In this document: positions 1-6,614 of the stretch, piece after piece | How the letters are laid out: every line of letters begins with the position of its first letter | How positions within the stretch are numbered: the first letter of the stretch is position 1 | NCBI GenBank assembly: GCA_050288705.1 | Contig: JBNKEI010000159.1 | Location: 1 to 30,507 of the forward strand | DNA from: JBNKEI01 sp050288705 | Lineage (GTDB): Bacteria; Myxococcota; Myxococcia; Myxococcales; UBA5297 | DNA length: 30,507 nucleotides | Direction: 5' to 3' | The notes under the pieces: model-generated | Seen by the model: the letters and a program-made list of their open reading frames with translations, nothing else | Told to the model about the DNA's origin: nothing | Database searches by the model: none | Program-made: the position numbers and the translations under genes

Positions 1-721
1 TTAAGATGCGGGCCATTTCTTGAAATAGCCGCGCGGGTTCAGCCAAATGATGGAGCACCAATACTGCGATTGCGGCGTCGAGGAGTGCATCTTCTAGTGG
101 AAGAAGCTCCATTTCTCCCTGGCGAACTTCTACGTTGGAAAGATGGCGAGTACGTTCTCTGGCAGTTTCCAGCATGGCAGTCGAGCTGTCGATGGCAATT
201 ATTTTGCCCAAGAACGGAGATAGTGCTTGGGCTAGGTAACCAGTGCCGCAACCCAAATCTCCTATCACCCAGGTTTCGTCTAATAGACTGGCGGCAGCTA
301 AAAGATGGAGAGAAGGACCAAACAACTCTTCTCTTAGCCTGTCCCATCGATCAGCACTAGAAGCGAAAAACTCTTTGGAGCGAGTCTGTCGCGCAGTCAA
401 TACTAGGCGCAACCGTTCTTCTTCAGCGACTAGCCCATTTTCCCCGTCTTCTCTATCTTCGGCGAGCATTTCATCCCGCAAAATGTTCCACAAGCGTAGC
501 GCAGCTCCAGAAACGGTGCCAGCAAACGAATAGAATCGGCTGGTTCCTTCTCGTCGGGAACGAATCCATCCATCGTCATGAAGTACTTTTAGATGGCGGC
601 TTACTGTCGACTGGGGAAGCTGCAAAATATCGCATAGTTCGGCAACTGCCAATTCCTGCTTTTCCAGCAGTCGCAAGGTGCGTGCGCGGGTTCCTTCTGC
701 TAGGGAAGTCATCCATTTCAT
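1..721 (-). CDS. ArsR-family HTH regulator fused to SAM-dependent methyltransferase (3' end outside window)
   Basis: 240 complete codons are visible before the window edge. Residues 1-80 form a winged helix-turn-helix of the ArsR type: the recognition part reads 'LPQSTVSRHLKVLHDDGW', followed by a wing 'SRREGTSRFYSF'. From about residue 150 a class I methyltransferase follows, with motif I 'IGDLGCGTGYLAQAL', an acidic ribose-binding 'IAIDSS', and a motif IV/post region 'AIAVLVLHHLAEP'. Proteins with this architecture are known in Proteobacteria and Myxococcota, and some (SahR type) regulate the methionine/SAM cycle in response to S-adenosylhomocysteine; that role here is inference. The start chosen is ATG at 721, but the frame stays open upstream with TTG codons at 736 and 742 that would add 'LDLPI', which fits the usual N-terminus of such proteins, so a TTG start is possible. 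It is transcribed away from the neighbouring receiver/DUF4388 gene. Confidence 0.85.
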   Translation of the reverse strand, partial: MKWMTSLAEGTRARTLRLLEKQELAVAELCDILQLPQSTVSRHLKVLHDDGWIRSRREGTSRFYSFAGTVSGAALRLWNILRDEMLAEDREDGENGLVAEEERLRLVLTARQTRSKEFFASSADRWDRLREELFGPSLHLLAAASLLDETWVIGDLGCGTGYLAQALSPFLGKIIAIDSSTAMLETARERTRHLSNVEVRQGEMELLPLEDALLDAAIAVLVLHHLAEPARLFQEMARIL

Positions 722-755
722 GATAGGAAGGTCCAAAGCCAAAACTCCATCCGTT

Positions 756-765
756 TATCCGGATA
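756..765. promoter_or_regulatory. Candidate operator: perfect 10-bp palindrome TATCCGGATA
   Basis: The palindrome sits 35 bp upstream of the ATG of the ArsR/methyltransferase gene, in the roughly 170-bp divergent region between it and the gene starting at 911. ArsR-family dimers bind short dyads close to their own promoters, so this is a reasonable autoregulatory site. Only the palindrome and its position are observed; binding is inferred. Confidence 0.3.
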
Positions 766-910
766 GAATAGTTTAATATACCATTGCGAAAGTCAAGTGC
801 GAGAACGAAGCCGGTTTGACGACCAGCATGAGCCGGAAAAAAACAAAGCTCTGCAACTCTATTAAGTAAGAGAAGCCAATATCTTGGTCTTTCTGAAGTA
901 GAATCTGCGC

Positions 911-2836
911 ATGTTTGATCTCATTCTTCTTATTCATGACGACGTAGCGGTGATCGGTTTGGCTAAACGAATCCTGCAAAAAGCTGGATACGATGTTCTG
1001 CTAGCTACTCACGCGGCAGATGCACTGCTGGCGTTGGAGGAACGTCTTCCTTCGCTAGTTATTCTTGCTCCAGAAATGGATGGCAAAAGAGGCGAAAGCT
1101 TGTGCAAAGACTTGCTTGTTCATCCTAAGTGCAAAGCCTTGCCTGTATTACTGTTGGGGCGGGGAGTGGAGAGCTTGCCACAGGTACCGGTTATCGAAGT
1201 ACCTTTGGATCAACCGAATTTCTTACAGATGGTTCAGAACGCCCTTACCCAGGGATTAGACTCGGCATGGAACTCCTTGGAGTGTTCGTCAGATTCGTCC
1301 AATGAATTTGGTTTCCCCTCTTTTCACGAAGACTCGTGTGAGCAGCAACCGACGCTGGTAGTCGATCTTCCGGCAGAGCTCGAATTGCAGAAAGCCATGA
1401 GTAGGGCAGGGCAAGATCCGGTGGAAAACCAAGAAAGCCACCCTTTGGAAAAAGAAGTAGCTCATCTTTGTGCACTTGCTCAGGAAAAAGCTAAACGGTT
1501 AGACGAGCTTCGCCAGCAGAGAGAAGAGCAAAAGCGCAAACTATTGGAACTAAAAAATTTAGCCGAAGAAGAAGAACGTCGGGTTTTGGCAGAGCGCCGG
1601 CAGTGGGAAGCAGAATTAAAGCGCCTGTTCAGCTCTTTGTCTGAGCAAAACCAAAAAATTACTGAGCTGCAATCGTTGCATGAAAAAGAACTTTCTCGTC
1701 TCTGCCAACGGCGAGAAGAAGCTACGGAAAAGCGAAAAACTTTTGGAATGCACATAGAGCGGGAAAGAGAAGTTGCTGAAATTCCTTTTCCAATGCAGGG
1801 TTCTCTTTCCAAGCTGGATATTCCTTCGCTTTTGTGTCGTTCATGGGAAGCAAAAGTCACTGGTCGCATTGATGTAGAAGGATCTGACGCTCACCGAACT
1901 CTTTGGTTAGAAAAAGGAAAGCTGGTTGCGGCATCATCTTCTTTTATGCCGGAAAGTTTAGGCGCAATCGCTTTGCGGACAACGCACATAACTACGGAGC
2001 AGTATCAAAATTTAGATTTTTCCGAAAACTTGTCGGCACGAAATTTTGCTCTTCGTCTTGCAGAGCTACAATACATTAGCACTTCCGAAATATATGGTTT
2101 GGTGCGGCAACAAATATACGAGATTGCCTCTTCTCTTTTTGAAGACGACTACTCGAACTATAAATTTACCCACGAGCGTATTCATTCTGGAGATAGTTTG
2201 GATCTCTCTGAGCACCCATATTCTTTTTGCATGGAAGTAATTCGTCGGCGATTTTCATCACCGCGAATATGGGCCTGCTTGGGAGGGGGCGCTACGCTAT
2301 TAAGCGCAATATCCGAGACTTTTGACGTGAATTCACTAGGGTTGCGCGAGAATGAACGGCCGATTTTCTTCATGATAGATGGGTTCAAAACCGTGGAGCA
2401 AATTTTGCTGGCCAGCAAAATCGACAGTGACTCTGCTCTGCGAGTGCTGTATGGATGTGTAGTTGCCGGAGCGGTGAAGATTATATTTTTGGATACTTCA
2501 ACCCTGAAACCTACTCTTGATGTTTCCCAGAGTGCTTCTAGTGATAATAAACTTAAAATAGAAATAGCGCGAGTTGCCCAGAAGTTTCAGCAGGTGGTTA
2601 ATGGCGATTATTTCCAAATATTGGGGCTGCGAAAAAATGCGAGTTCGTACGAAGTGCAAGAAGCTTATGAAAGACTTTCCCGAGAATTCGCACGGAGTCG
2701 CTTTATGGCTGTAAAAGATAATAGCTTACATGATCACTTGGATGAAATAGCGAGGGCATTAGCGGAAGCAGCAGAGGTGCTGGGGGAAGATGCAATTAGA
2801 GAACAGTACGCACGAAACCTGGTTGAGCCAGTATGA
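911..2836 (+). CDS. Pseudo-receiver / coiled-coil / DUF4388 (PATAN) / degenerate J-domain protein
   Basis: A 641-aa soluble multidomain protein. Residues 1-115 resemble a response-regulator receiver: the acidic pair is present ('LLIHDDVAV'), but the phospho-acceptor position, expected as Asp in 'VILD', reads 'VILAPEMDG', so phosphorylation looks impossible. About residues 185-290 are a strongly charged coiled coil rich in E, K, R and Q. From residue 295 a DUF4388/PATAN domain begins ('MQGSLSKLDIPSLLCRS') and runs to about 450, followed by the helical 'MIDGFKTVEQILLASKI' segment often seen downstream of it. The last 78 residues look like a J-domain ('DYFQILGLRKNASSYEVQEA'), but the HPD tripeptide needed to stimulate Hsp70 is replaced by 'ARS'. 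Such proteins are frequent in Myxococcota, linked to signalling or cell polarity, but the exact role is unknown. The def gene starts 40 bp downstream and may be cotranscribed. Confidence 0.85.
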   Translation: MFDLILLIHDDVAVIGLAKRILQKAGYDVLLATHAADALLALEERLPSLVILAPEMDGKRGESLCKDLLVHPKCKALPVLLLGRGVESLPQVPVIEVPLDQPNFLQMVQNALTQGLDSAWNSLECSSDSSNEFGFPSFHEDSCEQQPTLVVDLPAELELQKAMSRAGQDPVENQESHPLEKEVAHLCALAQEKAKRLDELRQQREEQKRKLLELKNLAEEEERRVLAERRQWEAELKRLFSSLSEQNQKITELQSLHEKELSRLCQRREEATEKRKTFGMHIEREREVAEIPFPMQGSLSKLDIPSLLCRSWEAKVTGRIDVEGSDAHRTLWLEKGKLVAASSSFMPESLGAIALRTTHITTEQYQNLDFSENLSARNFALRLAELQYISTSEIYGLVRQQIYEIASSLFEDDYSNYKFTHERIHSGDSLDLSEHPYSFCMEVIRRRFSSPRIWACLGGGATLLSAISETFDVNSLGLRENERPIFFMIDGFKTVEQILLASKIDSDSALRVLYGCVVAGAVKIIFLDTSTLKPTLDVSQSASSDNKLKIEIARVAQKFQQVVNGDYFQILGLRKNASSYEVQEAYERLSREFARSRFMAVKDNSLHDHLDEIARALAEAAEVLGEDAIREQYARNLVEPV

Positions 2837-2876
2837 AAACCCGCCGTCCAAAGGCAGGACCAGAATAGAGGCAAAA

Positions 2877-3425
2877 ATGGTACATGAGGTTTTGATTTGG
2901 CCAGATTCTCGACTTAGAGAAAAGGCTGAAGAAGTAAAGAAATTCGATGATTCTCTTGGCTCCTTGATTGACGATTTGTTTGAAACCTTGCACTCCGCGA
3001 AAGGTATAGGGCTGGCGGCGACACAAATTGGGGTGAACAAGCGAGTATTTGTGATTGACACCTCGTCCAAACAAGACGGTAGCAGCCCTCAAGTTTTTGT
3101 GAACCCGGTTTTTCTGCACAAAGAGGGCAAAGTGCTGTTCGATGAAGCCTGCCTTTCGGTTCCCGGAGAGAGTGGAGAAGTACAGCGCTTTGAAAAAGTG
3201 GTTGTGCAAGCCTTTGACCAACATGGCAAACAATTTCAAATGGAAGCTAGCGATCTGTTAGCCATTGCTCTGCAGCACGAGACTGATCATTTAAACGGAG
3301 TGCTTTATGTAGACCATCTTTCTCCTTTGAAGCGGGAAATGATTAAAAAGCGCATGAAACGACTGAAGGCTAGCCAAGAAGAGGAAGCCAAAAAAAAGAC
3401 CGAGTCCACCGTGTCGGAACGTTAG
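2877..3425 (+). CDS. def: Peptide deformylase
   Basis: A 182-aa metalloenzyme that removes the N-formyl group from nascent bacterial proteins at the ribosome exit. All three diagnostic motifs are intact: motif 1 'GIGLAATQ' (residues 43-50), motif 2 'EACLS' with the metal-ligand Cys92, and motif 3 'QHETDHLNG' with ligands His134 and His138 and catalytic Glu135. The start at ATG 2877 is preferred over an upstream CTG-type start at 2790 because it has an AGAGG ribosome binding site six bases upstream and gives the usual family length and N-terminus ('MVHEVLIWPDSRLR'). The C-terminus is a Lys/Glu-rich tail. It lies 40 bp after the preceding gene on the same strand. Function is well supported. Confidence 0.97.
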   Translation: MVHEVLIWPDSRLREKAEEVKKFDDSLGSLIDDLFETLHSAKGIGLAATQIGVNKRVFVIDTSSKQDGSSPQVFVNPVFLHKEGKVLFDEACLSVPGESGEVQRFEKVVVQAFDQHGKQFQMEASDLLAIALQHETDHLNGVLYVDHLSPLKREMIKKRMKRLKASQEEEAKKKTESTVSER

Positions 3426-3554
3426 GCAGGTCATTACGCCCTAGATCACCAGACGCAACTTTAGATGCAACTTTTTTTCCTTGCTCGCGACATTAATAGA
3501 TGAGCTGGAGAGAGAAGTTGTTGGCTGAACGCCTAACAGAAAAGTTGCCCTATA

Positions 3555-6443
3555 ATGATCATGAAAATCCCCAAATCATACGTGCCAGTAGCGATTAAAA
3601 CTGTGCGTGCACTTGCCGACGTGCCTACAGGGAACAGATCTGCAGGTGGAAAACCTAAGGGCCTAAAAGCCGAGCGTAAAAAGTTAATTTCTCAAGCTTC
3701 TCATTGGAAAACAATCCCCGAGTTCAGTCCTGCCACCAAAAAGGCTAGACTTCAACAGGAAGACCAAAAGCCAGCGTTTGTGTTCCAAGCAACCAAAGAG
3801 TTGGCCAAAGTTGCTGGCAAAAAAAGAAGCCGCAGCCAGCACGAGGGCCAACACCTTCCATTGGCAATCAAAACCGCTTCCCAGTTCTGGGATCTGGCTG
3901 CCAAACAGAATAATAGCTCGCAGAAAAGCCAACACCCGGTGTTTGTGTTTCAAGCAACTAAGGATTCCAAAGTTGCCGAAAAAAAAAGAAGTCGCAGCCA
4001 GCACGAGGGCCAACACCTCCCATCGGCAATCAAAACCGCTTCCCGCCTCTGGGATCTGGCTGCCAAACAGAATAATAGCTCGCAGAAAAGCCAACACCCG
4101 GTGTTTGTGTTTCAAGCAACTAAGGATTCCAAAGTTGCCGGGAAAAAAAGAAGTCGCAGCCAGTACGAGGGCCAAAATCCCGCGTTGGCAACCCGAACTG
4201 CTTCCCAGCTCACTACCGCCAAAAGAGACGTCGACCAAGAGGAATTTGCGTCGGTTTCCGATGGGGCTGAGGAGTTCTTCGATGCGATAAACCAAGAACA
4301 TCCAGAGGCATTCGCGTCAGTCTCCGATGAGTCTGAGGAGTTCTTCGATGCACTAAGCCAAGAAGACTCAGAGGAACTTGCGTCAGTCTTCGATGAGTCT
4401 GAGGAGTTCTTCGATGCACTAAGCCAAGAAGACTCGGAGGAACTTGCGTCAGTCTCCGATGAGTCTGAGGAGTTCTTCGATGCACTAAGCCAAGAAGATT
4501 CGGAGGAACTTGCGTCAGTCTCCGATGAGTCTGAGGAGTTCTTCGATGCACTAAGCCAAGAAGATTCGGAGGAATCTGCGTCCGCACCTGGAACTGAGGA
4601 CTTAGATGCGCGAAGTCAAGAGGTGGGAGGGTCTATCTTTAGGGCTCCAGAGTTTGATGAGCGAAGCCAAGGGGACTGGGAAGACGAGTCTGTTTCTGGA
4701 GGCCAGGAGACCGAGGCGCGAAGTCAAGCGGGGGGAGAGTCTACCTTTGGAGCCTCGGAAGCCCCGGAGTTTGATGCGCGAAGTCAAGGGGACTGGGAAG
4801 ACGAGTCTGTTTCTGGAGGCCATGAGGACGACGCGCGAAGTCAAGAGGGGGGAGAGTCTACCGTTGGAGCCTCGGGAGCCCCGGAGTTTGATACGCGAAG
4901 TCAAGAGGACTGGGAAGACGAGTCTGTCTCTGGAGGCCATGAGGACGACGCGCGAAGTCAAGAGGGGAGAGAATCTACCTTTGGAGCCTCGGGATCTCCG
5001 GAGTCTGATGCGCGAAGCCAGGAAGGCCGTGAAGGGTCTATCTCTGGAAGCTCGGGAGCCTCGGAGTCTGATGCGCGGAGCCAAGCAAGCCAAGAGCCTG
5101 CTTCGGTAAGTGAACAAAATGATTCGCCCTCTTTGGTTTCTGGGGGACGGATGGTGGATCTTATTTTCAACAAAGCCAAGGACTCCGATCAGGCAGCGCT
5201 AGAAGATTTCATTGCTATGGAGGAATCAATACTTTCAAATCCCAGAAGGTTTTCTTCCGAAGCGCATGAAGTTTTCCTTATTTATAAAAAATATGCTGAT
5301 GAAGCTTGTAAGGGCGGAAAGACTAGTTTTAGCGAATCTGAATTTAATAAGATGATTGATGAAATGCGCAAGTGCATTACGGTGAATCAAACCGCGGAGC
5401 CCAGTTCGCAAAGAGAAGCAATTATGGGACTAGGCAATGAGTCTTTCGTTTCTGGTGAAAAGATGATGGATGCTATTTTTAATGGAATTAAAAATTCTAC
5501 TCAAGCAGTAATACAAGACTCCGTTGCTTTTGAGAAATGGGTAAATATGAATGGGCATAAAATTTCCTCTGAAGCGCGCGATGTGATGAATGTTTACAGC
5601 AGATATGCGGACCAAGCTTGCTCCAAAGGACAGACTGATTTTTCCAGGGCTGAATTTAATGATATGTTCCAAGAAATGGGTGATCTGGTATACAAAAACG
5701 TTGCAAACCATAGGCATACGCAGTCAGTGACATCTAAGCGGCAAAATGTAATTAATGAACTGAGTAACGAATCTTATTCTATTACAGGCAGAAGGATGCT
5801 GGATGCAATTGTTGAAGGAATAGAAGGCTCTAATCAGGCTGCGGTAGAAGATTGCCTTGCCTTTGAAAGATGGGTGAATTCGAACTCTCAAAAAGTTTCT
5901 TCAGAAGCACAGAAAATATTGGACGTGTATATAAAGTATTCCGATCAAGCTTGCCTTAAAGGAGAAACTAGTTTTTCCACTTTTGATTTTAATAATATGG
6001 TTCAAGAAATGCGTAATATTGCCGACCCAATTGATCGCGTTGCGGTGAACCACGCCTCTATGGAATCCGAGCCTAATGTGGTGTACAGAAACGCTGTGGA
6101 CTATGCGCATACGGCGTCGGTGACATCTAAACTGCAAAATGCAATTAATAAACTGAGTAACGAATCTTCTACTATTACTGGCAGAAAGATGCTGGATGTA
6201 ATTTATGAAGGAATAAAAGGCTCCAATCGGGCCGCAGTGGAAGATTGTCTTGCCTTTGAAAGGTGGGCGGATTCAAACTCTCAAAAAATGTCTTCCAATG
6301 CACAGAAAATATTGAACGTGTATAAAAAATATGCTGACCAAGCTTGCCTCAAGGGAGAAACTGGTTTTTCTATTTTCGACTTTAATAATATGATTCAAGA
6401 AATGCGTAATATTGCCGCTCGCAATTCGGTTATGTATTCCTAG
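3555..6443 (+). CDS. 962-aa mosaic repeat protein, unknown function (effector-like)
   Basis: I do not recognise this protein. It has no signal peptide or membrane segment. It is built from four successive blocks: (1) about residues 70-215, a basic region of 54-aa repeats, each with a 'KKRSRSQ' motif and 'VFVFQATKDSKVA'; (2) about 230-340, five acidic 22-aa repeats around 'DESEEFFDALSQEDSEEL'; (3) about 350-515, acidic and Ser/Gly-rich 39-aa repeats with 'DARSQ' and 'DWEDESVSGG'; (4) about 520-962, four copies of a helical domain of about 90 aa with the pattern 'GRKMLDxIxxGIK', 'AFERW', 'YADQAC', 'FNNMIQEM'. Start ATG 3555 or ATG 3561; neither has a clear ribosome binding site. Repeat-rich charged proteins without a leader are typical of secreted effectors or scaffolds in host-associated bacteria, and the KKRSR motifs resemble nuclear localisation signals, but both readings are inference. 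Confidence 0.8.
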   Translation: MIMKIPKSYVPVAIKTVRALADVPTGNRSAGGKPKGLKAERKKLISQASHWKTIPEFSPATKKARLQQEDQKPAFVFQATKELAKVAGKKRSRSQHEGQHLPLAIKTASQFWDLAAKQNNSSQKSQHPVFVFQATKDSKVAEKKRSRSQHEGQHLPSAIKTASRLWDLAAKQNNSSQKSQHPVFVFQATKDSKVAGKKRSRSQYEGQNPALATRTASQLTTAKRDVDQEEFASVSDGAEEFFDAINQEHPEAFASVSDESEEFFDALSQEDSEELASVFDESEEFFDALSQEDSEELASVSDESEEFFDALSQEDSEELASVSDESEEFFDALSQEDSEESASAPGTEDLDARSQEVGGSIFRAPEFDERSQGDWEDESVSGGQETEARSQAGGESTFGASEAPEFDARSQGDWEDESVSGGHEDDARSQEGGESTVGASGAPEFDTRSQEDWEDESVSGGHEDDARSQEGRESTFGASGSPESDARSQEGREGSISGSSGASESDARSQASQEPASVSEQNDSPSLVSGGRMVDLIFNKAKDSDQAALEDFIAMEESILSNPRRFSSEAHEVFLIYKKYADEACKGGKTSFSESEFNKMIDEMRKCITVNQTAEPSSQREAIMGLGNESFVSGEKMMDAIFNGIKNSTQAVIQDSVAFEKWVNMNGHKISSEARDVMNVYSRYADQACSKGQTDFSRAEFNDMFQEMGDLVYKNVANHRHTQSVTSKRQNVINELSNESYSITGRRMLDAIVEGIEGSNQAAVEDCLAFERWVNSNSQKVSSEAQKILDVYIKYSDQACLKGETSFSTFDFNNMVQEMRNIADPIDRVAVNHASMESEPNVVYRNAVDYAHTASVTSKLQNAINKLSNESSTITGRKMLDVIYEGIKGSNRAAVEDCLAFERWADSNSQKMSSNAQKILNVYKKYADQACLKGETGFSIFDFNNMIQEMRNIAARNSVMYS
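3772..4170 (+). repeat. 162-bp in-frame tandem repeats (54 aa each)
   Basis: Two almost identical units and a partial third, plus a more diverged first unit. Identical stretches start at 3909 and 4071, giving a period of 162 bp. Each unit codes for a KKRSRSQ-containing basic segment, a 'WDLAAKQNNSSQKSQHP' segment and 'VFVFQATKDSK'. The near identity at DNA level, including synonymous positions, points to recent duplication. Confidence 0.9.
4243..4572 (+). repeat. 66-bp in-frame tandem repeats (22 aa each), five units
   Basis: Units begin their 'gatg' landmark at 4260, 4326, 4392, 4458 and 4524, an exact 66-bp period. The first unit is diverged; the last four differ at only a few bases. Each codes for an acidic segment with 'SEEFFDALSQEDSEE'. 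Exact period and in-frame length mean copy number can change without breaking the gene. Confidence 0.95.
4600..5100 (+). repeat. 117-bp in-frame repeats (39 aa each), three to four units
   Basis: The landmark 'gactgggaagacgagtctgt' occurs at 4674, 4791 and 4908, a 117-bp period, with further degenerate 'DARSQ' sub-units on both sides up to about 5090. The units code for acidic Ser/Gly-rich sequence with 'DARSQ', 'GESTFGAS' and 'DWEDESVSGG'. Confidence 0.9.
5116..6430 (+). repeat. Four diverged copies of a ~90-aa helical domain
   Basis: Copies start near 5125, 5437, 5764 and 6157. Each carries a 'SG/TGRxMLDxI' start, an 'AFERW/AMEES' middle, 'SSEAxxxxxVYxKYADQAC' and a final 'FSxxxFNxMxxEM'. 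Copies 3 and 4 are much closer to each other than to copies 1 and 2 and share the linker 'SVTSK.QNxINxLSNES', so they probably duplicated last. The domain is not one I can name; its final third loosely recalls a calcium-binding loop region but lacks a canonical EF-hand. Confidence 0.85.
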
Positions 6444-6614
6444 AAGCTGGCTGGAATTTCGCCCGCTTACCAGAGCCTAGGACTGATTTCCGGACTGTTT
6501 TTAGTTACGCGTGCATAACAACCAAGGTAGGAGCGCGAACCACAGGAAGCAGGTAGCGGTGGAAATAAAAAGACTACTGTGGATTTTTAGCACTTTTTGC
6601 TCTAATTGTTTAGC

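Noticed and set aside
4213..4587. Long open frames on the minus strand and in other frames across the repeats
   Set aside because: They are a by-product of repeats whose length is a multiple of three, which keeps every frame open if one unit lacks stops. Composition (Arg/Thr/Pro-rich) is unlike a natural protein.
3840..5100. Repeats considered as a CRISPR array
   Set aside because: Units are contiguous, in frame and coding, without spacers.
6362..6420. EF-hand calcium site in the C-terminal domain copies
   Set aside because: The loop lacks the DxDxDG spacing and the final Glu arrangement in every copy.
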